DNA of 5,917 nt. Origin: an uncultured Clostridia bacterium. GTDB lineage: Bacteria; Bacillota; Clostridia; Oscillospirales; Acutalibacteraceae. The notes under the pieces are model-generated. The model was not told the origin of the DNA and did not search any database. It saw only the letters and a program-made list of their open reading frames with translations. How positions within the stretch are numbered: the stretch's first letter is position 1; the number at the start of each line of letters is the position of its first letter. Positions 1 through 5,871 of this stretch are shown here, piece by piece. The translations under genes were made by a program, and so were the position numbers. The stretch is from contig CAMCIX010000115.1 of assembly GCA_945875045.1 (NCBI GenBank), positions 1 through 5,917 on the forward strand, written 5' to 3'.

Positions 1-44
1 CTTAAATAATACATATCGGGAAGTAAAAGTTAGGGAGAGAACCA

Positions 45-752
45 ATGAAATTTAAGGTTGAACATTTATCAAAAAGCTTCGGCGAAAAACGGGTACTTAA
101 CGACATTGATTTTACCTTTGAACAGGGGAAGATTTACGGGCTCTTAGGCAGAAACGGTGCGGGTAAAACCACCCTTTTCAACTGCTTTAACAGCGATATA
201 AAATATGATGCGGGAATGCTCTTTTTCGAGACCGAGGAGGGCCTGCGCGAGCCTGTACCCGAGGACATAGGCTACGTGCTGTCAACCCCCACCGTTCCCG
301 AATTTATGACCGGCAGGGAGTTCCTTAAATTCTTTTTGGAGATAAACGAGGACAGAATTGCAAGCCCTAAAACAATCGACGAATACTTCGATTTTATGAG
401 CATCGAGCCACAGGACAGGAACAAGCTTTTAAAGGACTATTCCCACGGAATGAAGAATAAAATGCAGATGCTTATTAATATTATCGCACAGCCGAATTTG
501 TTACTGCTTGACGAGCCGCTGACCTCCCTTGACGTGGTGGTTGCCGAGGAAATGAAGCAGATACTTCGCTCGGCTAAAAATGACCGTATTATTATTTTTT
601 CCACACATATATTGGATTTGGCTCTGGATTTGTGCGATGAAATTGTGCTTTTAAGTCACGGCGAGCTGGAGGTTGTAGATAAATCAAACCTTGGAAGCGA
701 TGAATTTAAGGAAAAGATAATCGCGGCTTTAAAGGAGGACGGCAATGCTTAA
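45..752 (+). CDS. ABC transporter ATP-binding protein (ABC-2 / drug-export-like ATPase)
   Basis: This is the cytoplasmic ATPase that would power the membrane protein encoded immediately downstream. The 235 residues form one complete ABC domain of usual length: Walker A GRNGAGKTT at 35-43, signature YSHGM at 132-136, Walker B LLLLDEP at 152-158 (D156, E157), D-loop SLD at 161-163 and switch histidine H188 in STH. The YS-x-GM signature and short C-terminus are typical of ATPases paired with ABC-2-type exporters (the BcrA/CcmA-like group). The Q-loop position, after IGYV, reads L-S rather than the usual P-Q, so the canonical glutamine seems to be replaced by S80. The start is supported by a GGGAG ribosome binding site about 7 bases upstream. 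Its end overlaps the next gene by 8 bp, implying co-translation. The substrate cannot be told; export of a peptide, lipid or antibiotic is only a family-level guess. Confidence 0.93.
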   Translation: MKFKVEHLSKSFGEKRVLNDIDFTFEQGKIYGLLGRNGAGKTTLFNCFNSDIKYDAGMLFFETEEGLREPVPEDIGYVLSTPTVPEFMTGREFLKFFLEINEDRIASPKTIDEYFDFMSIEPQDRNKLLKDYSHGMKNKMQMLINIIAQPNLLLLDEPLTSLDVVVAEEMKQILRSAKNDRIIIFSTHILDLALDLCDEIVLLSHGELEVVDKSNLGSDEFKEKIIAALKEDGNA

Positions 753-2331
753 GACCTTAAAGCTGTCACTCGCTCTTGAAAATACATACCGCGTTAACGG
801 CATAATCTACGCCATAAAGCAGATACCCTTAATTAAAAAAATCATTCCCGACACCATTTACAGCGAGGGCGTGTTTAAGGTATTCGGTAATGTTATTTCC
901 GCTATTTGGACGGTTTTATCAACCTTCATCGGTAAGCTGTTTTATTTTCTTATGATGATTTTCATTATAGCGGGAATTTGCAATGTGCCTGAAAATGCGG
1001 GCGCTCCCTTCTTTTTGCAGCTGCTTTTTGTGCTAACGGTGATAGGCGCGTTTATGAACACCCTTATGTTCGACCCGTCAAAGGATAAGTATTACGCTAT
1101 AATTCTTCTCGGTATGGACGCGCGGCGTTACACCCTTGCCAATTACGCCTTCAGCCTTTTAAGGCTTATGCTCGGATTCACCCTTGCCGCTTTAATTTTC
1201 GGGCTTATGATGGGGCTTAATGTGTGGGAGTGCCTGCTGGTTCCGTTTTTTGTTGCGGGAATGAAGATAAGCTTTGCCGCGTATGAGCTTAGAAGGTACG
1301 AAAAAAGCAGCTCTGTCAAAAACGATAGCAAGCTCGCCGCACTAAAATTGATAGCAATGTTACTTTTGCTCGGGGTTGCATACGCTCCGCCCGCGTTAGG
1401 TTATATTTTGCCCGAATCGGTATCCGTGGTCTTAATGTGCCTTACGGTGCTTGCGGGCGCGCTTTCGGTTAAGAAAATAATTACCTTTAAAAGCTACCGC
1501 GCGATGTATAAGGAGCTTTTGACCGACGCACTTACAGTACAAATGGATAAGAGCGCGCAGGTTAAGCTCCAAAAGGAGCAAGCCCGCAAAAATATCAGCG
1601 CGGACGGCGGGATTACAAGCAGTAAAAAGGGCTTTGAATTTTTAAACGAGCTTTTTGTAAAACGGCATAGGAAAATCCTTTGGCGGTCTGCCGAGCGAAT
1701 AACGCTTGTGGTGCTTGTACTTATAGCGGCGGTGCTTATGCTTTTTAAATATGTACCCGAATCAAAATCCGATGTCAACGGTGCGATGATGAATTTGCTG
1801 CCCGCCTTCTTTTTTTTAATGTATGCTCTCAACCGCGGTATCGGTTTTACTCAGGCGCTTTTTATCAACTGCGATTTAAGCCTTTTAACCTATTCCTTTT
1901 ATAAACAGCCGAAATGTATTTTAAAGCTCTTTCAGATTCGTCTGCGGGAGATTGTTAAGGTAAATCTTCTGCCCGCCGCGGCAATCGGCGGGGGACTGGC
2001 GTTATTGCTATATGTATCGGGCGGAACGGATAATCCGCTTAACTATGCGGTTTTGTTTGTATCCGTCGTGTGTATGAGCGTCTTCTTTTCGGTGCATAAT
2101 CTTATGCTTTATTATCTCCTACAGCCCTATAACGCGGGTACGGAGCTTAAAAGCGGCACATATAAGCTTGCTATGACGGCTACATATATAGTATCCTATG
2201 TTTTAATGCAGTTAAGATTTCCCACCCTTATATTCGGCGCGGTTACCATTGCGTTCTGCGTGATTTACTGCATTGCGGCGAGCGTTTTGGTCTATAAATT
2301 AGCGCCCAAAACCTTTAAAATACGCTCATAA
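745..2331 (+). CDS. Large polytopic membrane protein, probable ABC transporter permease
   Basis: The 528-residue product is an integral membrane protein, taken as the permease of the preceding ATPase because the genes overlap by 8 bp (ATGCTTAA) and share an operon. Hydrophobic segments lie roughly at 46-79, 88-109, 139-158, 161-180, 199-221, 224-243, 318-335, 347-362, 407-424, 434-459, 474-489 and 493-518, so about 12 spans in two halves. A charged, probably cytoplasmic linker at about 244-316 separates them (VQMDKSAQVKLQKEQARK and following). There is no signal peptide, extracellular domain or enzymatic motif. A strong AAAGGAGGA site at 731-739 fixes the start. I do not recognise a named family. 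Two six-span halves in one chain would let a homodimeric ATPase pair with one permease. An exporter role is inference from the neighbour only. A palindromic terminator starts 8 bases after the stop. Confidence 0.85.
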   Translation: MLKTLKLSLALENTYRVNGIIYAIKQIPLIKKIIPDTIYSEGVFKVFGNVISAIWTVLSTFIGKLFYFLMMIFIIAGICNVPENAGAPFFLQLLFVLTVIGAFMNTLMFDPSKDKYYAIILLGMDARRYTLANYAFSLLRLMLGFTLAALIFGLMMGLNVWECLLVPFFVAGMKISFAAYELRRYEKSSSVKNDSKLAALKLIAMLLLLGVAYAPPALGYILPESVSVVLMCLTVLAGALSVKKIITFKSYRAMYKELLTDALTVQMDKSAQVKLQKEQARKNISADGGITSSKKGFEFLNELFVKRHRKILWRSAERITLVVLVLIAAVLMLFKYVPESKSDVNGAMMNLLPAFFFLMYALNRGIGFTQALFINCDLSLLTYSFYKQPKCILKLFQIRLREIVKVNLLPAAAIGGGLALLLYVSGGTDNPLNYAVLFVSVVCMSVFFSVHNLMLYYLLQPYNAGTELKSGTYKLAMTATYIVSYVLMQLRFPTLIFGAVTIAFCVIYCIAASVLVYKLAPKTFKIRS

Positions 2332-2339
2332 ATATAATT

Positions 2340-2365
2340 AAAACCGCCGAGCGCTCGGCGGTTTT
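2340..2365. terminator. Bidirectional intrinsic terminator between convergent genes
   Basis: This is a perfect 26-bp palindrome with 13-base arms AAAACCGCCGAGC and GCTCGGCGGTTTT. The hairpin has a GC-rich stem closed by a GCGC tetraloop. Read on plus it runs into TTTT then an AT-rich tract; read on minus it runs into TTTTAATTATA. It lies 8 bases after the permease stop (2331) and 8 bases after the ruvX stop (2374), so it serves both converging transcripts almost symmetrically. Confidence 0.93.
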
Positions 2366-2373
2366 GCATATTA

Positions 2374-2802
2374 TTATTTATTGCTCAGGCTGTTTTTACG
2401 GTATTTAAGGTAATCCTCAAGGATAATCACCGCCGCTACGGCGTCTATTACCTCCTTGCGCTTTTTGCCGCGCGTGTCGGTAAAATTAAGTGCGGTATGG
2501 GCGGAGACGGTGGTACAGCGCTCGTCCCAAAGGACGGTTTCTTTGCCGCTTGTTAAGCCTATTTTTTCTGCGATTTCCTTACATTCCTCGGCTCGGCTGC
2601 CTAAAGAGCCGTCCATATTTTTAGGGTATCCCACCACAATTAATTCCGCGCCGTATTCGTTTGCGAGCGCGGATATTTTATTTATGAGCTTCTCGGTATT
2701 GTATTCGGTTATCACCGTTTTTGGAAAGGCAAAGCTCTCGCCGCTGTCCGAAACTGCGATACCCGTGCGGGCTTTTCCGAGGTCGACCGACATTATAATC
2801 AT
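2374..2802 (-). CDS. ruvX: RuvX/YqgF family nuclease (Holliday junction resolvase-like, pre-16S rRNA processing)
   Basis: The product belongs to the YqgF/RuvX family, RNase H-fold cytoplasmic enzymes linked to maturation of the 5' end of 16S rRNA and historically named putative Holliday junction resolvases. At 142 residues it is the family's normal length. The hallmarks are in order: VDLGKARTGIAVSD at 6-19 with acidic D7, VVGYPKNMDGS at 56-66, WDERCTTVSAH at 92-102 with E94, and KRKEVIDAVAAVIIL at 114-128 with D120. The three acidic residues expected for metal binding (D7, E94, D120) are all present. The start ATG overlaps the stop of the upstream phosphatase gene (ATGA, 4 bp), so translation is probably coupled. 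A GGAGAG site is present with a rather long 11-base spacer. An in-frame ATG three codons later (M4) is a less likely start. The gene ends just before the shared terminator. Confidence 0.95.
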   Translation of the reverse strand: MIIMSVDLGKARTGIAVSDSGESFAFPKTVITEYNTEKLINKISALANEYGAELIVVGYPKNMDGSLGSRAEECKEIAEKIGLTSGKETVLWDERCTTVSAHTALNFTDTRGKKRKEVIDAVAAVIILEDYLKYRKNSLSNK

Positions 2803-3485
2803 TTTATATCTTGCTCTCCGTCCTTGCTTTTGCCCATAAAGGAGGAAAGGCGGCTCCGCTTGGGGATAAGCTCCTCGGGCAGGTGAGAGACGTCGTTATA
2901 AAAGACAACCTCGGGGTTTAGGTCATTATCAAACCTTATAAGGCTTACCGCCGTGTTTTCGCTCCAGGGCATTTCGGAAAGCTTTTTAATGTCTCCCTTT
3001 AAAAGACGGCACAAAAGACAGCGGGTAACGCCGCCGTGGGTAGTGCAGGCAACCGTTTTTCCTGCGTTTTCTGCGGCAATTTTTTTAACTGTGTTCCATA
3101 TGCGCTCGTAAGCGTCCCGCATTTTCTCGCCGCCCTCCGGCGCGAAATCCTCGGGGTGATTGTCCCAGGTGTCCGCAAGCCCGGGTATGGAATTAAAGGT
3201 CTCGACAAATGGCTTACCCTCAACAATACCGCCGTAAAGCTCGATAAGTCCCTTTTCGTCTATTGGATTTATGGGCTTGTTGCCTATTACCGCAAGGGCG
3301 GTCTTTTTTGCACGGATAAGGGGGCTTGTATAAACCTTATCAAGCTTTATAGAATTAAAACGCTTTGTTAAATATAAAAGCTGCTTTGCTCCGGTTTCGC
3401 TTATGTCAAAATTTGAAGTGCCCTGAAAGAGGCGCTTTACATTGCCGATTGCCTCGCAATGGCGCACCATATATATTTCCGTCAT
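2799..3485 (-). CDS. Histidine phosphatase family protein (phosphoglycerate mutase-like)
   Basis: This is a cytoplasmic member of the branch-1 histidine phosphatase (phosphoglycerate mutase-like) superfamily, which forms a phospho-histidine intermediate. In its 228 residues the nucleophile motif is VRHCEAIGN at 7-15 (R8, H9). YTSPLIRAKKTA at 52-63 supplies R58, LIELYGG at 80-86 supplies the probable acid E82, and TTHGGVTR at 148-155 supplies the second histidine H150. The catalytic set is therefore complete. The usual RHG is RHC here. The last 20 or so residues (KRSRLSSFMGKSKDGEQDIK) form a charged tail beyond the fold. A GGAG site at 3493-3496 supports the start, and the end overlaps ruvX by 4 bp. 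The substrate is unknown: the superfamily includes mutases, sugar phosphatases and cobalamin-pathway phosphatases, and neither the motifs nor the neighbours decide between them. Confidence 0.9.
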   Translation of the reverse strand: MTEIYMVRHCEAIGNVKRLFQGTSNFDISETGAKQLLYLTKRFNSIKLDKVYTSPLIRAKKTALAVIGNKPINPIDEKGLIELYGGIVEGKPFVETFNSIPGLADTWDNHPEDFAPEGGEKMRDAYERIWNTVKKIAAENAGKTVACTTHGGVTRCLLCRLLKGDIKKLSEMPWSENTAVSLIRFDNDLNPEVVFYNDVSHLPEELIPKRSRLSSFMGKSKDGEQDIK

Positions 3486-3492
3486 TTTTTAT

Positions 3493-3496
3493 CTCC
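3493..3496 (-). promoter_or_regulatory. Ribosome binding site of the histidine phosphatase gene
   Basis: The mRNA reads AGAACGGAGATAAAAA before the ATG, with GGAG seven bases from the start codon. It is listed because the GAACGGA here (3494-3500) repeats the core of the palindrome arm just upstream (3515-3523). The opposite arm could therefore pair with the ribosome binding site instead of with its own partner. Confidence 0.7.
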
Positions 3497-3512
3497 GTTC
3501 TTTTATCGTTTT

Positions 3513-3540
3513 GCGGAACGGATAAATCCGTTCCCTACGG
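3513..3540. repeat. Short palindromic element in the phosphatase leader (REP-like candidate)
   Basis: The 9-base arms GGAACGGAT (3515-3523) and ATCCGTTCC (3526-3534) are perfectly complementary around AA; as a hairpin it is 8 bp with a TAAA loop. On the minus strand it is preceded by CCGTAG and followed by GCAAAACG. Neither side has a T-run, so it is not an intrinsic terminator. Its compact form, with a GTAGGG-like lead-in, resembles the small dispersed intergenic palindromes I recall from gut Clostridia. Only one copy is in this window, so membership of a repeat family is inference. Confidence 0.55.
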
Positions 3541-3568
3541 TGTAAGACAGTAACCGCCTATCAAATAC

Positions 3569-3597
3569 AATATAACATTTTTTGCTTTGATTTTCAA
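3569..3597 (-). promoter_or_regulatory. Sigma-A promoter for the histidine phosphatase-ruvX operon
   Basis: On the minus strand, TTGAAA (3592-3597) and TATATT (3569-3574) are separated by exactly 17 bases in an AT-rich stretch. Transcription would begin near 3562, giving a leader of about 75 bases that contains the palindrome at 3515-3534. The -35 box begins 10 bases beyond the ldhA stop codon, so this promoter is independent of ldhA. Confidence 0.72.
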
Positions 3598-3606
3598 CCC
3601 TTTTTG

Positions 3607-4587
3607 TCAAATCGTAACCTCGTTTTTAAGCTCCTCTCCTGCGAAATAGGCGCGGAGATTCTGTAGGGTGGTTTCGGCTATACCGTCGAGCGCCTCGCGG
3701 GTCAAAAACGCCTGATGTGAGGTGACTATTACATTAGGCATTGAAATAATAGTGGAAAGGGTGTCGTCGGGGATAATTTCGTCGGAGTAATCCTCAAAGA
3801 AAAGGGCGGTTTCTTCCTCGTAAACATCAAGCCCCGCCGCGCCGATTTTACCTGATTTAAGCCCGTCAATAAGCGCTGTGGTGTCGATCAGCAAGCCTCG
3901 GGAGGTGTTAATAATATAGGCTCCGGGCTTCATTTTTTCAATAGTTTCCTTGGAAACTAAGTGGTGATTATCCTTTGTCAAGGGACAGTGGAGAGAGATG
4001 ATGTCGCTCCGCTTTAAAAGCTCGTCAAGAGGCACATAGTTTCCAAGGAAACTATTGTTTTCGTAGGGGTCAAACCCTAAAATATTCATACCGAAGCCCT
4101 TGCAAATCTCCGCAAAGCACCGCCCGATTTTACCCGTGCCGATAATTCCCACCGTCTTATCCTTTAGGTCAAAGCCGATAAGCCCCTCAAGCGAGAAATT
4201 GTGGTCTCGGGTTCTTATATAGGCGCGGTGGAGCTTGCGGTTAAGGGTTAAAATAAGCCCCATAGCGTGCTCGGCGACAGAGTAGGGTGAGTAGGCGGGA
4301 ACCCTTAATATCTTAACCCTCCCCGCGGCGGCTTTAAGGTCAACATTGTTGTAGCCCGCGCACCGCATAGCGATAACCCCTACGCCGTATTCCGATAATC
4401 TGTCGATTACCGTTTTATCAATCGTATCGTTTACAAAGGCGCAGACGCCGTCACAGCACGCCGCCATACTTACTGTGTCGGCGTTTAATTTGTTTTCAAA
4501 ATAGCGTATATTGATTTCCTCGTCCGCAAAGCGGGAAAAGCTTTCCTTGTCATATGCTTTCGCGTCAAAAAAAGCTACTGTTTTCAT
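3607..4587 (-). CDS. ldhA: D-lactate dehydrogenase (NAD-dependent, 2-hydroxyacid dehydrogenase family)
   Basis: This cytoplasmic enzyme reduces pyruvate to D-lactate with NADH, recycling NAD+ in fermentation. The 326-residue protein closely resembles the E. coli LdhA pattern: RCAGYNNVDL at 75-84, RVPAYSPYSVAEHA at 95-108, LNRKLHRAYIRTRD at 115-128 and FSLEGL at 131-136. These are followed by the nucleotide-binding GTGKIG at 150-155, INTSRG at 226-231, DVYEEE at 254-259 and SHQAFLT at 290-296. The catalytic Arg/Glu/His set fits R230, E259 and H291, with the 29- and 32-residue spacing expected for D-LDH. The open frame extends upstream to an ATG at 4629, but the family N-terminus (MKTVAFFDAKAYDK) and a GGAG site at 4594-4597 place the start at 4587. 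It is divergent from the EIIC-like gene. No terminator follows, so read-through into the phosphatase gene is possible. Another D-2-hydroxyacid specificity is less likely. Confidence 0.93.
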   Translation of the reverse strand: MKTVAFFDAKAYDKESFSRFADEEINIRYFENKLNADTVSMAACCDGVCAFVNDTIDKTVIDRLSEYGVGVIAMRCAGYNNVDLKAAAGRVKILRVPAYSPYSVAEHAMGLILTLNRKLHRAYIRTRDHNFSLEGLIGFDLKDKTVGIIGTGKIGRCFAEICKGFGMNILGFDPYENNSFLGNYVPLDELLKRSDIISLHCPLTKDNHHLVSKETIEKMKPGAYIINTSRGLLIDTTALIDGLKSGKIGAAGLDVYEEETALFFEDYSDEIIPDDTLSTIISMPNVIVTSHQAFLTREALDGIAETTLQNLRAYFAGEELKNEVTI

Positions 4588-4593
4588 ATTACC

Positions 4594-4597
4594 ACTC
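4594..4597 (-). promoter_or_regulatory. Ribosome binding site deciding the ldhA start
   Basis: Read on minus, GGAG is followed six bases later by the ATG at 4587. The in-frame ATG at 4629 lies upstream of this site, close to or before the predicted transcription start, and would add 14 residues not expected in the family. The shorter start is therefore preferred. Confidence 0.8.
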
Positions 4598-4613
4598 CAA
4601 TTAACTAAAATTG

Positions 4614-4642
4614 ATATTATTATCTGCATAAATAATAAGCAA
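4614..4642 (-). promoter_or_regulatory. Probable ldhA promoter
   Basis: On the minus strand, TTGCTT (4637-4642) and TAATAT (4614-4619) are separated by 17 bases. Transcription would start near 4607, about 20 bases before the ldhA start, leaving room for the GGAG site. The -35 box is a moderate match. The inverted repeat at 4649-4692 lies just upstream of it. Confidence 0.55.
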
Positions 4643-4648
4643 TATGCG

Positions 4649-4692
4649 CACTTGTTAAATTTGAATATATTATGTATAATATTTTACAAGTG
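4649..4692. promoter_or_regulatory. Inverted repeat bracketing the EIIC-like gene promoter: candidate operator
   Basis: The arms CACTTGTTAAAT (4649-4660) and ATTTTACAAGTG (4681-4692) are reverse complements at 11 of 12 positions and are separated by 20 bases. The left arm contains the -35 box of the plus-strand promoter and the right arm covers its start point. The arm centres are 32 bases apart, about three helical turns. This layout suits a repressor binding both arms. No candidate regulator gene is in the window. Confidence 0.55.
4652..4680 (+). promoter_or_regulatory. Sigma-A promoter of the EIIC-like gene
   Basis: TTGTTA (4652-4657) and a perfect TATAAT (4675-4680) are separated by 17 bases. 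Transcription would start near 4687, giving a leader of about 60 bases. The leader holds a weak GGCA/TGCC hairpin and then the AAAGGAGG ribosome binding site (4731-4738), seven bases before the ATG at 4746. Confidence 0.75.
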
Positions 4693-4745
4693 TAGATTTC
4701 CGGGACAGGCATATTTTTGCCGCCTCAGGAAAAGGAGGAAGTCAA

Positions 4746-5795
4746 ATGAAAAAGTATCTGAACAGGCTTTTTATTGACGGACTGTCGGGTATGGCGTACG
4801 GGCTGTTTTCAACCCTTATAATCGGCACGATAATCTGTCAGATAGGTAAGCTGTTAGGCGGTAACGTTGTCGGACAATACCTTACCGAAATCGGTAACGT
4901 CGCGAAAACCCTTACGGGTGCGGGAATCGGCGTGGGAGTAGCCTGCAAGCTCAAGTCCTCGCCCCTTACCACCGTCGCGGCGGCGGTAGCGGGACTAATC
5001 GGCGCCTTCCCGAATCTTAGTCAGGAAGCTTTCGCAGTCGGCAAGCCCGGCGAGCCGCTCGGCGCTTTTATAGCGGCGTATGTCGCTATCGAAATCGGCG
5101 CTTTGGTATCGGGAAAGACCAAGGTGGATATAATATTAACGCCTGTCAGCTGTATTTTAACAGGCGCGGCGGCGGGCTATTTTGTGGGTCCTTATATTTC
5201 CACCGCTATGAAGTGGGTCGGCGCGCTTGTAAACATCAACGTTGAAAACAGCCCGATTATCGGCGGTATCGTTGTTTCGGTTGTAATGGGAATACTTTTA
5301 ACCTTGCCGATTTCTTCGGCGGCTATCGGTATTTCAATGGGACTTTCGGGTCTCGCGGCGGGTGCGGCTACAATAGGCTGCTGCTGTAATATGGTGGGCT
5401 TTGCTGTAATAAGCTACCGCGAAAACAAGGTCGGCGGACTTATAGCTCAAGGTATAGGCACATCAATGCTCCAAATACCTAATATCGTTAGAAATCCGCT
5501 TATTTGGCTGCCCTCAATTATTTCAAGCGCAATTTTAGGACCTATATCGTCTGCGGTGCTTAAAATGGTAAGCAATCCTGTAGGCTCGGGTATGGGCTCG
5601 GCGGGGCTAGTGGGTCAGTTTATGTCCTATGACAGTATGGTTGCGGCGGGATTTTCTCCCGCGGTTACGATGCTTGAAATAATCTTAATGCAGTTTGTTC
5701 TGCCCGCGGCTGTTTGCTTAGGTATTTCCGAGGGAATGAGAAAGATAAAGCTTATAAAGCCTAACGACCTTAAGCTGGAGTCCTCAAATGCGTAA
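4746..5795 (+). CDS. PTS EIIC-like membrane protein (PfoR / PTS_EIIC_2 family)
   Basis: This integral membrane protein of 349 residues matches the PTS_EIIC_2 group, also called PfoR-like, which is annotated either as a sugar-transport IIC subunit or as a putative toxin regulator. The recognisable stretches are the N-terminal RLFIDGLSGMAYGLFSTLI at 7-25, LTGAGIGVGVA at 56-66, AAYVAIEIG at 110-118, LTPVSCILTGAAAGYFVGP at 131-149, a cysteine-rich IGCCCNMVGFA at 210-220 and NPVGSGMGSAGLVGQF at 277-292. There are about 8-10 hydrophobic segments and no cytoplasmic IIA or IIB domain. No IIA, IIB, HPr or sugar-metabolism gene is nearby, so phosphotransfer cannot be claimed; transport of an unknown small molecule is the cautious reading. 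An AAAGGAGG site supports the start. Its last 8 bases overlap the start of nth. It is divergent from ldhA, behind a promoter bracketed by an inverted repeat. Confidence 0.87.
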   Translation: MKKYLNRLFIDGLSGMAYGLFSTLIIGTIICQIGKLLGGNVVGQYLTEIGNVAKTLTGAGIGVGVACKLKSSPLTTVAAAVAGLIGAFPNLSQEAFAVGKPGEPLGAFIAAYVAIEIGALVSGKTKVDIILTPVSCILTGAAAGYFVGPYISTAMKWVGALVNINVENSPIIGGIVVSVVMGILLTLPISSAAIGISMGLSGLAAGAATIGCCCNMVGFAVISYRENKVGGLIAQGIGTSMLQIPNIVRNPLIWLPSIISSAILGPISSAVLKMVSNPVGSGMGSAGLVGQFMSYDSMVAAGFSPAVTMLEIILMQFVLPAAVCLGISEGMRKIKLIKPNDLKLESSNA

Positions 5796-5871
5796 GAAGG
5801 AAAGAGCGGTCGCGGCGGTGGAAAGGCTTGAAAAGCTATACCCTGACGCGATTTGCTCTCTTGAATATAAC
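5788..5871 (+). CDS. nth: Endonuclease III, N-terminal fragment (cut by contig end)
   Basis: Only the first 28 codons are real sequence. They begin MRKKERAVAAVERLEKLYPD and continue AICSLEYN, the N-terminal helix typical of clostridial endonuclease III, a base-excision-repair DNA glycosylase/AP lyase acting on oxidised pyrimidines. The catalytic helix-hairpin-helix, the lysine/aspartate pair and the iron-sulfur cysteines all lie beyond the break, so the call rests on N-terminal resemblance. The ATG overlaps the stop of the EIIC-like gene by 8 bp (ATGCGTAA), with a TGGAG site at 5776-5780, so the two are probably co-transcribed. The frame stays open into the adapter that begins at 5872, so an automatic caller would append the false tail LSLIHISEPTRPLYI. 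Confidence 0.75.

Noticed and set aside
1..44. Possible tail of an upstream gene: frame 1 ends in TAA at 7-9, frame 2 stays open to TAA at 53-55.
   Set aside because: Too few codons to recognise a protein or to choose between the frames. A GntR-type regulator is common before such ABC pairs, but nothing here shows it.
1494..1832. 112-codon frame on minus inside the permease gene.
   Set aside because: Serine-rich low-complexity antisense product with no start signal; shadow of the membrane protein gene.
2456..2839. 127-codon open frame on plus, opposite ruvX.
   Set aside because: Antisense shadow of ruvX, which has all family motifs. No ribosome binding site or protein-like character.
3036..3371. 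111-codon open frame on plus and a 75-codon frame on minus inside the phosphatase gene.
   Set aside because: Both overlap a gene with a complete catalytic motif set and have no start signals; they are shadows.
4588..4629. Longer ldhA start at 4629, adding 14 residues.
   Set aside because: The added residues are not family-like, no ribosome binding site precedes that ATG, and it lies at or before the predicted promoter start. The GGAG site serves the ATG at 4587.
4649..4670. Standard 18-bp Rex operator at TTGTTAA.
   Set aside because: The left half is perfect, but the right half at the required spacing reads GAATATA rather than TTAACAA. Only the half-site resemblance is kept as a remark.
4704..4738. 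Riboswitch or structured leader before the EIIC-like gene.
   Set aside because: Only 4-bp stems (GGCA/TGCC and CCTC/GAGG) are visible in a leader of about 60 bases, too weak and short for a known riboswitch class.
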